Assembly (NCBI GenBank): GCA_002773135.1
Contig: PFCB01000018.1
Coordinates: forward strand, 558 to 36,476
Source: Candidatus Magasanikbacteria bacterium CG10_big_fil_rev_8_21_14_0_10_47_10
Lineage (GTDB): Bacteria > Patescibacteriota > Patescibacteriia > Magasanikbacterales > UBA922
DNA length: 35,919 bases
Reading direction: 5' to 3'
The notes below the pieces were generated by a model. It worked only from the letters and a program-made list of their open reading frames with translations, had not been told where the DNA came from and searched no databases. The position numbers were made by a program, and so were the translations under genes. Shown here piece by piece: positions 18,172-27,235 of this stretch; position 1 is the stretch's first letter, and the number at the start of each line of letters is the position of its first letter.

Positions 18172-19122
18172 ATGAAGAATATTCTTGTCTCCGGAAGCCT
18201 GGCATATGATTACATCATGTCATTTCCGGATAGTTTCAAGCATCATATTTTGCCGGATCAGATTCACATTCTAAATGTGGCGTTTACCGTGGAAAAACTG
18301 CAAAAAAATCTTGGCGGATGCGCGGGAAATATCGCGTACACAATCAAACTCCTTGGCGCTGAACCGTTGATTGTCGCGCCAATCGGTTCAGACGCTCAAG
18401 AATATTTTTTGCATTGGGAAAAACAAGGTATCAGAACAGAGTACATTGAAAAAATTGATTCTGTTCTCACCGCCAGTGCCTACATCACAACAGACAAAGA
18501 TGACAACCAAATCACAGCATTTTATCCGGGGGCGCTGATGCGCGATGAAAACGTAAAGATTGAAACCGTGCGAGAAAATACTGCCCTTGCCATTATCAGT
18601 CCAACAAACAAACATACCATGATCGCGCACGCAAAAGAGTGCGCCGAAAAAAATATCCCTTTTTGCTTTGACCCGGGCCAGCAAATTACCGCCCTTTCAG
18701 CACAAGAACTCATGCTCCTGATTGGCCAGGCCACTTATGTGATCGGCAATGATTACGAAATTCGATTGCTGGAAGAAAAAACCGGCTGGTCAACCGAGCA
18801 AATGCTCGAGCATGTCGAATTTTTAATTTTGACACTTGGAGAAAACGGATCCACTATCCATACAAAAGAAGAAGTCATACAGGTGGCTGCTTGCCCGGTG
18901 TTATCGGTTGAAGATCCCACCGGTGCAGGGGACGCGTATAGAGCCGGTTTTTTTACAGCACTCAGCGCGGGAGAGCCGCTGCGAGCATGCGGACAAGCCG
19001 GATCTGTCGCCGCCGCCTATGCGGTTGAAAAATACGGCACACAAAACCATGCATATATGCCGAAAGAATTCATGGCGCGATATGAAAAAACATACGGCAC
19101 AAAAATATCTCTGACTCTATGA
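18172..19122 (+). CDS. PfkB family kinase, adenosine kinase/ribokinase type
   Basis: NILVSGSLAYDYIMSFPD; LGGCAGNIAYTIKLLGAEPLIVAPIGSD; DPTGAGDAYRAGFFTAL. Confidence 0.88.
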   Translation: MKNILVSGSLAYDYIMSFPDSFKHHILPDQIHILNVAFTVEKLQKNLGGCAGNIAYTIKLLGAEPLIVAPIGSDAQEYFLHWEKQGIRTEYIEKIDSVLTASAYITTDKDDNQITAFYPGALMRDENVKIETVRENTALAIISPTNKHTMIAHAKECAEKNIPFCFDPGQQITALSAQELMLLIGQATYVIGNDYEIRLLEEKTGWSTEQMLEHVEFLILTLGENGSTIHTKEEVIQVAACPVLSVEDPTGAGDAYRAGFFTALSAGEPLRACGQAGSVAAAYAVEKYGTQNHAYMPKEFMARYEKTYGTKISLTL

Positions 19123-19631
19123 TGGAATGGATGCGCTCACGCCGGCCATACGCCCTATGTATCCGTCGTTTAATCCCTTGCGCACGGGTTTGCCAAGGAT
19201 ATACTGAATCCTGTTGAGTCGTATCGTCATTACTTCAGCACAACATTATTTTTTCTCCGACTTACCGGCCATTTCGATTGAATCGGCGGTCCAACACGGC
19301 ATTCCTTATAGTGACGGCTCGATTGCAACGGTAAACAGCACCAACCCCCATTGGATTTTTTGGAAAAATGTCACATGCGAATATGGCGGCTCAACAGGTG
19401 CCGCCTGGCTCACCAAACAAAAAGAATGGTACTATCATGCACGAAAAAACGACCCCATCGCGCCTCCTTAAAAGCGCCGAGCCCTCGCGTTCCGACAGAT
19501 CAGAACACAAGAATAAGCTCCGTACCTTTATGGTGGCAGGGTCGTTTTCGTATACGTGTATAATGAAATCTCTCCCGTCTTCTTGCGCTATTTATATTAC
19601 CGATTGCAAGTGAAAACGGTACCACATTGCA

Positions 19632-19648
19632 TGACACTAACAGTGTCA
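19632..19648. promoter_or_regulatory. Palindrome upstream of the exchanger gene, possible operator
   Basis: TGACACT-aac-AGTGTCA, perfect 7-bp arms. Confidence 0.3.
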
Positions 19649-19784
19649 CGAGGGATTTCAAAAAAAGTATACCATATTTTTTCTTACAAACAAAATTGAC
19701 CACCATTGATTTTGGAGCTTGCAACGGGTATAATCTAAAAATCCACCATTTATTTCGATTTCTCTACTTTTTATATTTTTTCGT

Positions 19785-20747
19785 ATGAACCTCCTCCTGT
19801 GGCTCAATATCCTCCTCCTGCTTGTCGGACTGGTAATTCTGGTCGCGGGTGCCGAATACATGGTGCGAGGATCCGCGTCCATGGCCAGCAAATGGGGTCT
19901 GCCGAGCATTGTCATAGGCCTCACCATAGTCGCCTTTGGGACATCTGCCCCGGAAATGATGGTAAACCTTTTTTCCGCGGCAAAGGGAACAACGGATTTG
20001 GCCATTGCCAACGTGATAGGTAGCAACATGGCAAACATTTTGCTTATCCTGGGTGTTGGAGCCATGATACGAACGCTGGATGTAAAAAAAGGCACGACGT
20101 ACAAAGAAATTCCTTTTGCCCTCTTGGCAATGGTTTTGGTGGCTATTATGGCCAATGATGGAATCATTGATGGCGGATTAAGCAACGCGCTCACGCGTTC
20201 GGATGGTCTGGCCATGCTCGCATTTTTTGGCATCTTTCTGTATTACACCTACAGTCTTTCAAAAACAGCCGGGACATCGGAAAAAATAAAACAGTATTCT
20301 TGGCCCCTTTCCACTGTCATGTTTATTGGCGGCCTAACCGCACTGATTGTCGGCGGAAAACTCATTGTGGACAACGCAATCAGTCTTGCCACGCTCGCCG
20401 GCCTCTCAGAGGGTCTTATCGGGCTGACAATCGTCGCCCTTGGAACCTCACTGCCCGAACTTGCCACCACCGTGGTTGCCCTACGCAAAGGACACACGGA
20501 TTTGGCCATTGGAAATGTGATTGGATCCAACATTTTCAATGTTTTTTGGATTCTTGGTTTAACCGCAACAATCGCGCCCCTACCATTTGACACACAGGCC
20601 AATGCTGATGTACTCTTTACTACTCTTATCACTCTTTTACTGTTCATCGTCATGTTTGTGGGACAAAAAAACAAAATTACCAAGGTGGAAGGGACCATCT
20701 TTTTACTTCTCTATTTTGGATATATCGGGTACGCGATTGTACGATAA
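19785..20747 (+). CDS. Calcium/sodium antiporter (CaCA family, YrbG-like)
   Basis: Two inverted repeats: GLTIVAFGTSAPEMMVNLFSAAKGTTDLAIANVIGSNMANI and GLTIVALGTSLPELATTVVALRKGHTDLAIGNVIGSNIFNV. Confidence 0.95.
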   Translation: MNLLLWLNILLLLVGLVILVAGAEYMVRGSASMASKWGLPSIVIGLTIVAFGTSAPEMMVNLFSAAKGTTDLAIANVIGSNMANILLILGVGAMIRTLDVKKGTTYKEIPFALLAMVLVAIMANDGIIDGGLSNALTRSDGLAMLAFFGIFLYYTYSLSKTAGTSEKIKQYSWPLSTVMFIGGLTALIVGGKLIVDNAISLATLAGLSEGLIGLTIVALGTSLPELATTVVALRKGHTDLAIGNVIGSNIFNVFWILGLTATIAPLPFDTQANADVLFTTLITLLLFIVMFVGQKNKITKVEGTIFLLLYFGYIGYAIVR

Positions 20748-20796
20748 GCATTGAAAAAAGTAAAAAAAATGCAATTTACAAAGAACAACAGACCGT

Positions 20797-22209
20797 ATGG
20801 ACGAAACTCAAACCTATAAGGTGGCGGATATTTCACTGGCTGATCTTGGCAGGAAAGAAATCACCATTGCAGAGCAGGAAATGCCGGGACTGATGGCTAT
20901 TCGCGAAAAATACGCAGAAAGCAAGCCGCTTGCTGACGTTCGCATTATGGGCAGTCTTCACATGACGATCCAAACCGCAGTCCTTATTGAAACACTAACG
21001 GCTCTTGGTGCCTCGGTCCGCTGGGCCAGCTGCAATATCTTTTCAACACAAGATCACGCGGCTGCGGCCATTGCAAAAAGCGGTGTCCCCGTGTTTGCCT
21101 GGAAGGGCGAGACTCTGGCCGAATACTGGTGGTGCACGGAGCGGGCACTTGATTTTGATCAGGGGAAAGGACCGGACATGATTGTGGACGATGGCGGCGA
21201 CGCGACCATGATGATTCACAAAGGATTGAACGCGGAAAAAAATCCCGATCTTCTTGACGCAGACTATTCTCATGAGGGAGAAGACTTTCGCGAACTGATA
21301 AAGATACTAAAAAACGAATACGAGAAAAATCCCGGCAGATGGCAATCCGTTGCAAACGGCATAAAGGGCGTGTCAGAAGAAACAACCACCGGCGTGCACA
21401 GACTCTACCAGCTGAATGAAAAAGGACAGCTGCTCTTTCCGGCCGTGAACGTGAACGACTCCGTGACAAAAAGTAAATTTGATAATGTGTACGGCTGCCG
21501 CCACTCCGTGATTGACGGTCTGAACCGTGCCATGGATGTGATGCTTGCCGGAAAAGTTGCCGTCGTGTGTGGCTATGGTGATGTTGGAAAAGGATGCGCG
21601 CAAGCGCTTAAGGGTCAAGGATGCCGCGTCATTGTAACTGAAATTGATCCCATTTGCGCGCTGCAGGCCGCCATGGAAGGATTTGAGGTTACCACACTGG
21701 AGGATACGCTTGGTCGAGCCGACATTTACGTGACGACCACGGGAAACAAGGACATTATCACTGTCGCGCACATGGAGAAAATGAAAAATCAGGCAGTGGT
21801 CTGCAACATAGGACACTTTGATAATGAAATACAAGTTGAGCCGCTCAACAACAGGCAGGACGTACAAAAAATGAATATTAAACCACAGGTGGATATGTAT
21901 ACGTTTGCTGACGGCCATGGCATTTACTTGCTGGCCGAAGGTCGTCTGATGAACCTGGGTTGTGCCACCGGCCACCCAAGTTTTGTCATGAGCAACAGTT
22001 TTTCCAACCAAGTGCTGGCCCAGCTGCATCTGTGGCAAAACGACCTCGACGTAGGCGTTTATACGCTACCAAAGGAAATGGACGAAGAAGTCGCACGGCT
22101 GCATTTGGCGAAAATTGGTGTTACGCTGACCAAGCTGACAGACGACCAATCCGCCTACCTGGGTATTCCCAAACAAGGGCCGTACAAGCCGGATCACTAT
22201 CGATACTAG
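20797..22209 (+). CDS. ahcY: Adenosylhomocysteinase
   Basis: Clear SAHase motifs: [58 protein letters not shown]-terminal KPDHYRY. Confidence 0.97.
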   Translation: MDETQTYKVADISLADLGRKEITIAEQEMPGLMAIREKYAESKPLADVRIMGSLHMTIQTAVLIETLTALGASVRWASCNIFSTQDHAAAAIAKSGVPVFAWKGETLAEYWWCTERALDFDQGKGPDMIVDDGGDATMMIHKGLNAEKNPDLLDADYSHEGEDFRELIKILKNEYEKNPGRWQSVANGIKGVSEETTTGVHRLYQLNEKGQLLFPAVNVNDSVTKSKFDNVYGCRHSVIDGLNRAMDVMLAGKVAVVCGYGDVGKGCAQALKGQGCRVIVTEIDPICALQAAMEGFEVTTLEDTLGRADIYVTTTGNKDIITVAHMEKMKNQAVVCNIGHFDNEIQVEPLNNRQDVQKMNIKPQVDMYTFADGHGIYLLAEGRLMNLGCATGHPSFVMSNSFSNQVLAQLHLWQNDLDVGVYTLPKEMDEEVARLHLAKIGVTLTKLTDDQSAYLGIPKQGPYKPDHYRY

Positions 22210-22213
22210 TATG

Positions 22214-22235
22214 AACCCGCCCTTTGGCGGGTTTT
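22214..22235 (+). terminator. Intrinsic terminator after ahcY
   Basis: AACCCGCC-cttt-GGCGGGTTTT. Confidence 0.75.
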
Positions 22236-22280
22236 CTCTTGAAAAAGTCATGGAAATAAGGTTAAATACCTGCATTCGAT

Positions 22281-22631
22281 ATGAACGAACACGCGCCAAA
22301 AATATCAGAGCCGCCTCAGGAAAAACTCACTGAGGCTGAGTTGGAATTGCGCCGAAACATTGCCCTGGCGTGTGCTGGCTCACATGAGGTGGAGTATATT
22401 CCAAGCAAGGCAGAACTGGATGATATCACAGCGTCTATTCAAGGAATCGTGTTTGATCCAGCCAGTGCCCGGGAAACCATGGACCGGCTTACGACGAAAT
22501 ATCCCCACTACGCGCCCTATTTTGAAAATAAATTAGAGTATATTCAGACCCGGTTGCACGCAGGAAAGCAACCCCAGGCAAAGGCTGAAGGACCTCGCCC
22601 GGATCTAAAAATTGTTTCAGATAGTATATGA
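22281..22631 (+). CDS. Hypothetical protein
   Basis: 116-aa ORF; its stop overlaps the ATG of the next gene (ATGA). Confidence 0.6.
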   Translation: MNEHAPKISEPPQEKLTEAELELRRNIALACAGSHEVEYIPSKAELDDITASIQGIVFDPASARETMDRLTTKYPHYAPYFENKLEYIQTRLHAGKQPQAKAEGPRPDLKIVSDSI

Positions 22632-23848
22632 CCTTTCAGCTTATTCTACTTTTTATTTTACTTATATTGTCTGCTTTTTTTTCCGCATCAGAAGTCGCGT
22701 TTATCAGCCTCAGTCATGCCAAAGTGGAAGCCATGACAAAACAAAAAATACCGCGCGCCAAGCAGATAAAACTGCTCAAAGACAATCCTCGTCGTCTGTT
22801 GGTCACTATCCTTATTGGAAATAATATTGTCAACATCGCCGCATCATCACTGGCAACACTTTTGGCAACAGGAATCTTTGAATCTGCGGTTATTGGCATT
22901 ACCACCGGTATTATGACACTGCTCGTGCTCACATTTGGCGAAATCATTCCAAAATCGTATGCCAGCAATCACCCAAAACGATTTGCCATGTTCGCGGCTC
23001 CAACGTTACGCATTTTTCAGCTTGTCACCTTTCCCCTCGTTTTACTCTTTGAATGGATGACCAACGTCTTTACCGGTAAACATCAAACACAGCGCGTCAG
23101 TGAAGAAGAAATCCGATCAATCATAAAGACAGGATCAATTCAAGGATCTATTGAAATGGATGAAAGTATGATGATAGAGCGTCTGTTTTCTCTCAACGAT
23201 ATTACGGCCGAACTCATCATGACACCGCGCGTACGCATGACCGCGCTCAAACACGACCAAACCATCGAGCAGGCCGCGGATATCATAAAAAACAATCCGT
23301 ACACGCGTTACCCGGTCATGCAGGAATCCATTGACCACATTATAGGATTTGTTCACTCACGCGATGTCCTGATGGCATTGCACGAGGATAAGGAAAACCA
23401 GTCGGTTGGGACAATTGTGCACCCAATTGTGGTGGTGCCGCGACAAATGCCCATTGACGATGTCATGAAAGAATTCCAAAAAAGAAAAACGCATATTGCC
23501 GTGGTCGTTGACGAATTCGGTGGTACCGAGGGCGTGGTTACATTTGAAGACGTCATAGAAGAGCTCGTTGGAGAAATAACGGACGAGCATGACGTTGAGG
23601 AAAGTATGATTCACCGCGTTGATCCCCTCACTATCATCGCATCCGGGGATACGACGATCCGAGATATTAATGATTTTTTCAACTGTGAACTCCCCGGACA
23701 GCCGCTTGATACGCTCGCCGAGCTGATGCTTGACCATCTGCAAAAATTACCCCGCGTCGGACAAACGGCCGTATTCGGCATCGTCACCGCAAAAGTTATT
23801 GAAGTAAAAAAGAAGCGTATTCAGCGCGTTGAACTGAAGAAAAAATAG
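22628..23848 (+). CDS. CNNM/HlyC/CorC-type membrane protein with CBS domains
   Basis: FFSASEVAFISLSHAKVE; LTFGEIIPKSYASNHPKRFA; RSIIKTGSIQGSIEMDESMMIERLFSLNDITAELIMTPR; VVDEFGGTEGVVTFEDVIEELVGEI. Confidence 0.95.
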   Translation: MTFQLILLFILLILSAFFSASEVAFISLSHAKVEAMTKQKIPRAKQIKLLKDNPRRLLVTILIGNNIVNIAASSLATLLATGIFESAVIGITTGIMTLLVLTFGEIIPKSYASNHPKRFAMFAAPTLRIFQLVTFPLVLLFEWMTNVFTGKHQTQRVSEEEIRSIIKTGSIQGSIEMDESMMIERLFSLNDITAELIMTPRVRMTALKHDQTIEQAADIIKNNPYTRYPVMQESIDHIIGFVHSRDVLMALHEDKENQSVGTIVHPIVVVPRQMPIDDVMKEFQKRKTHIAVVVDEFGGTEGVVTFEDVIEELVGEITDEHDVEESMIHRVDPLTIIASGDTTIRDINDFFNCELPGQPLDTLAELMLDHLQKLPRVGQTAVFGIVTAKVIEVKKKRIQRVELKKK

Positions 23849-23849
23849 C

Positions 23850-24596
23850 ATGCGTATTCGACTTCAAAAACACATCGCCGACTGCGGGGTTTGCTCTCGT
23901 CGAAAGGCAGAAGAGCATATTTCCGCAGGCAACGTAGCAGTAAATGGAAAGACAGTGACAGAACTTGGGACAAAAATTGACCCGGCCATCGATACTGTCA
24001 CCGTAGCCGGAAAAAATGTTCAGAAAAAGAATGAAAATACGAACAAAAAAAAATACGTCTACATTATTTTGAATAAACCCACCGGCTACATAACCAGCGC
24101 GTCCAGCGAACAGGGTGCGTCTGTTCTTGACCTCATTACCCGGGATAACTGTGTGGGAGAAAAAAAAGATCTTTTGCGCACCCGCGTCTATCCTGTTGGC
24201 AGGTTAGACAAAGATTCCGAAGGTTTGGTACTATTAACAAACGACGGTGAACTTACCAACACATTGACACACCCAAAATACGAGCACGAAAAAGAGTATG
24301 ATGTGACCGTAGACATGCCGCTCAGACAAAAGGAGCAGGCTGTGTTAGAAAAAGGAATGATCATTGATGACGCGGCCGTACAAGGAATTGTTGTGAAAGA
24401 ACAGAAAAATCTTGGCCGACGATCCGTTGTCACAGTCGTTCTAAAAGAGGGGAAAAACAGACAAATCAGAAAAATGTTCGGCGCGCTTGGATACTCTATC
24501 CTGTCACTCAAGCGTACACGCATGGGCCGCCTCAAATTGGGCGTTCTCCCAATAGGCCGCTGGCGGTATATAAGAAAAGATCAAATCATTAAATGA
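23850..24596 (+). CDS. RsuA/RluB-type rRNA pseudouridine synthase
   Basis: S4 domain RLQKHIADCGVCSRRKAEEHISAGNVAVNGKTV; GRLDKDSEGLVLLTNDGELTNTLTHPKYEHEKEYDV; LKEGKNRQIRKMFGALGYSILSLKRTRMG. Confidence 0.95.
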   Translation: MRIRLQKHIADCGVCSRRKAEEHISAGNVAVNGKTVTELGTKIDPAIDTVTVAGKNVQKKNENTNKKKYVYIILNKPTGYITSASSEQGASVLDLITRDNCVGEKKDLLRTRVYPVGRLDKDSEGLVLLTNDGELTNTLTHPKYEHEKEYDVTVDMPLRQKEQAVLEKGMIIDDAAVQGIVVKEQKNLGRRSVVTVVLKEGKNRQIRKMFGALGYSILSLKRTRMGRLKLGVLPIGRWRYIRKDQIIK

Positions 24597-25084
24597 GTAC
24601 CTCTATGGAAGCAAGACAGCACGAAGGAACACCCGAGGCAGCGCAATTTCAGCAGCTGATGAATGAAATGACCCCGGTTGGGCCTGCTGATATTGATAAA
24701 CTCAAAGCGGAAGCGGAAGCCGAGACAAAAATAGAACGAGGCCAGACCACCCACTCACGAATTAAAGACGCAATCGCTGATCTGACCAGGCAATCCGGCA
24801 AAAGCAGCGAAATAGGCAAAGCAATCGCGCGCCGACTTGACTCAATTGACCATGCTACCGGTTTATCCGGAGACACGGAGCTGCCCGCACTCGCGGGGAT
24901 TGAACAGATGGACTATTTCGACGACCTCCTTCAAAAATTGCAAGGCGACCCTGTTGCGCAAAGTGCGTTGCGAGACGCCGTCGGTTCGGTCAAAACCATT
25001 GAAGCCCCACCAAAAGTTGCCTTTGGCAGACCGCCGGTTGATGTATCAAACGAAGATACTCAGGACAACGCGCAGGCTGCCTGA
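24593..25084 (+). CDS. Hypothetical protein, Glu/Ala-rich helical
   Basis: ATGA overlap with the pseudouridine synthase gene; coding-like composition. Confidence 0.6.
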   Translation: MSTSMEARQHEGTPEAAQFQQLMNEMTPVGPADIDKLKAEAEAETKIERGQTTHSRIKDAIADLTRQSGKSSEIGKAIARRLDSIDHATGLSGDTELPALAGIEQMDYFDDLLQKLQGDPVAQSALRDAVGSVKTIEAPPKVAFGRPPVDVSNEDTQDNAQAA

Positions 25085-25086
25085 GC

Positions 25087-25115
25087 TTGACAAAACCATT
25101 TTTTAGTGCTACACT
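25087..25115 (+). promoter_or_regulatory. Strong sigma70-type promoter with extended -10
   Basis: TTGACA-N17-TACACT with TGC before the -10. Confidence 0.65.
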
Positions 25116-25140
25116 GTTGCGTTCTTATAGATTATATCGT

Positions 25141-25833
25141 ATGCCAGAGCTGCGCGATTACAACAATCCATTGCCCGAGCAGCAACCGCTACCACCCGAA
25201 CCAACGCCTGTTGAGGTTCCCGCGTCTGAACTTGAGCGTGTTGTATCAGCACTCAGACGTGAACATTGGATTCATATTGATACGACATACCTGGATAAAC
25301 TGCTGACAAAGGGCGTCGTTACAGGCGGAGAAACATATCGCGCACTCGCGCGAATGAAACAAGAAGGCCAAAGCGAATACCAGTATTTTGAGCGCCTGTA
25401 CGATGAGCGCGAAAAAAATGCCCTTCCGAATGATCCACATGATATCCTTCCCACACAAGTGCACGGCCTCGTGGAACTGGTTGGCGTGTATAAACCCCTC
25501 CCGCGGAGAAAAGAAGCCATTCGGGAAGTACACAATGAAATAATCGCGCGAAAAAAAATGCTGAGGCAAACACAGCAGCAAGAGGAACCTTTTATGGACG
25601 CAATTGACGCGCGCGCAGATCTCACGGAAGAAGAAAAGGCCCGATTGAAAATGCCGCATGCAAAAAAAATAGCAGAGCAAGATGAAAAACTCATATCGGC
25701 TCAAAATATAGAAGATGACGCTATTTTTGAACGATCATACCAAAAAATGCTTTTAACAGAAGGCGGCTGGAAACCGGATCCATCGGAACCGGCAAAATCC
25801 AAATTTGATCCTCCGAATATTAGAAACATCTAA
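25141..25833 (+). CDS. Hypothetical protein, paralogue of the downstream ORF
   Basis: HWIHIDTTYLDKLLTKGVVTGGETYRALARMKQEG...LPTQVHGLVELVGVYKPLPRRKEA...GGWKPDPS. Confidence 0.7.
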   Translation: MPELRDYNNPLPEQQPLPPEPTPVEVPASELERVVSALRREHWIHIDTTYLDKLLTKGVVTGGETYRALARMKQEGQSEYQYFERLYDEREKNALPNDPHDILPTQVHGLVELVGVYKPLPRRKEAIREVHNEIIARKKMLRQTQQQEEPFMDAIDARADLTEEEKARLKMPHAKKIAEQDEKLISAQNIEDDAIFERSYQKMLLTEGGWKPDPSEPAKSKFDPPNIRNI

Positions 25834-25870
25834 CCATAATTCACCCGCCGGACTGTTAACACCAAATCGT

Positions 25871-26665
25871 ATGCCAGAAGAACTACAAGGTATCCCGCAG
25901 GAAGCACGTGACTTTCGAGCGCCACAACCGCAGGAAGTGCCGGATGTTCTGCCCGTAGACGCGGAGCAAGCAAAAAAAGAAAATTTAAAAAATATGGAAA
26001 CGCTCGAAGCGGACGGCTGGCACATGACAAGCCCCCAGCAAATGGAAGTGGCACTGACAGACGGCGACATCACGGGGGGAGAAGCATACAACGCGTACCT
26101 GCGCGTGCAAGACGCGGCAGACCCGTCCACAGAGACCTGGATGTACTTTGCCAAACCATTTAGCAAAGGTGACACGCTGCCACAGACAAGTGACGCCTTC
26201 ACTCCCGAGGGCATAGGAAAGCCGGCGGAATTGCTGGGTTTGTACGAGGTTCAACCAATCCGCAAAGATTTGAAACACTATTATGAATACAGCGCGCAAA
26301 AATTAAAAATGAAGCCGCGCACCAGCGATGACCAAAAAATATTGCATGATTATCAAAGGCGAATAATCAGTAACCTATACCCCCAGGCATTGCACCGCAT
26401 GGAACCGGGTCATAATGGTTGGCAAAAAGATCCTTCTTATACCGCGCAGCTGCGGTTGCCGGAGGATTTTGATGAAACCATGGCAGACCCGGGTCTCAAT
26501 GCCTTTATAGACGCGCGAAGCGAAGCGATTGCCACCGAACAAGTCCGCCGTGAGCGCGTGACCCCTCTGCCTGAAAGCGGCGCTCCTCCAAATGATTCTG
26601 AAACAGGTGAATTCCCTTTTCAGCCGGGAGATCCCACACCGCCGGATAAAAATATAACAGTCTAA
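25871..26665 (+). CDS. Hypothetical protein, paralogue of the upstream ORF
   Basis: GWHMTSPQQMEVALTDGDITGGEAYNAYLRVQDA...GIGKPAELLGLYEVQPIRKDL...NGWQKDPS. Confidence 0.7.
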   Translation: MPEELQGIPQEARDFRAPQPQEVPDVLPVDAEQAKKENLKNMETLEADGWHMTSPQQMEVALTDGDITGGEAYNAYLRVQDAADPSTETWMYFAKPFSKGDTLPQTSDAFTPEGIGKPAELLGLYEVQPIRKDLKHYYEYSAQKLKMKPRTSDDQKILHDYQRRIISNLYPQALHRMEPGHNGWQKDPSYTAQLRLPEDFDETMADPGLNAFIDARSEAIATEQVRRERVTPLPESGAPPNDSETGEFPFQPGDPTPPDKNITV

Positions 26666-26670
26666 CTCTC

Positions 26671-26711
26671 TTGCCAAACAAACATGCTTTGCTATACTCA
26701 GAGCATGTTTT
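26671..26711 (+). promoter_or_regulatory. Promoter whose -10 lies in the loop of a terminator-like hairpin
   Basis: TTGCCA-N16-TATACT (26671-26698); arms AACATGCT (26681-26688)/AGCATGTT (26702-26709), followed by TTATTTTT. Confidence 0.5.
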
Positions 26712-26730
26712 ATTTTTAACATCACTGCGT

Positions 26731-27195
26731 ATGCTATCAGAACGAGAACGCGCTCGCGCCAGAGCGGGCGTTGAAATGTCAAAGAAAAAACTTGGCGACC
26801 TCTATCCGGAAGGTCACCCAATGCACAAAGCGGCTCAAAAAACTGTAGAGGCGCCAAAGAGTGACAAACCTTCACTCCCGGAAGGCTTATCAAAAAGAGA
26901 AAAATTGGGAACCCTCTATCCTGATAAACCGGTCATGAACCCATTACGCGCGGAGGCGGAGGCGGCTATTGCCCGTGAGCAAGCACTGGACAATGTGGTA
27001 CCTATACAGCGCAAAGAGGCCGGTCCACTGCACGGTCTTACGCGCGATGAAATTAAGTCATGGGCGCAAATGCATGACATGCTCGATGAGAACAGCCCGG
27101 ATTGGTCCAAGGCCGAAGCCGCGGCTCGGCTGATTGCAGAAGAACAGATGGCAGGCCTGGAAGAGTCGGCCGATGAGGAGAAAAAAGCCGCGTAG
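26731..27195 (+). CDS. Hypothetical protein with duplicated KLGxLYP motif
   Basis: KKLGDLYPEGHPMHKAA and EKLGTLYPDKPVMNPLR. Confidence 0.65.
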   Translation: MLSERERARARAGVEMSKKKLGDLYPEGHPMHKAAQKTVEAPKSDKPSLPEGLSKREKLGTLYPDKPVMNPLRAEAEAAIAREQALDNVVPIQRKEAGPLHGLTRDEIKSWAQMHDMLDENSPDWSKAEAAARLIAEEQMAGLEESADEEKKAA

Positions 27196-27202
27196 CACAA
27201 CA

Positions 27203-27230
27203 AAAAATCCGGGATAGCCCGGATTTTTTT
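27203..27230. terminator. Bidirectional terminator between convergent genes
   Basis: AAAAATCCGGG-atag-CCCGGATTTTT. Confidence 0.85.
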
Positions 27231-27235
27231 ATTCT

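Noticed and set aside
19214-19471. 85-aa ORF between the PfkB kinase and exchanger genes
   Set aside because: Needs a TTG start, no clear SD, no recognised motif; cannot be supported, though not excluded.
26375-26893. 172-aa minus-strand ORF
   Set aside because: Overlaps two better-supported plus-strand genes and a promoter/hairpin.
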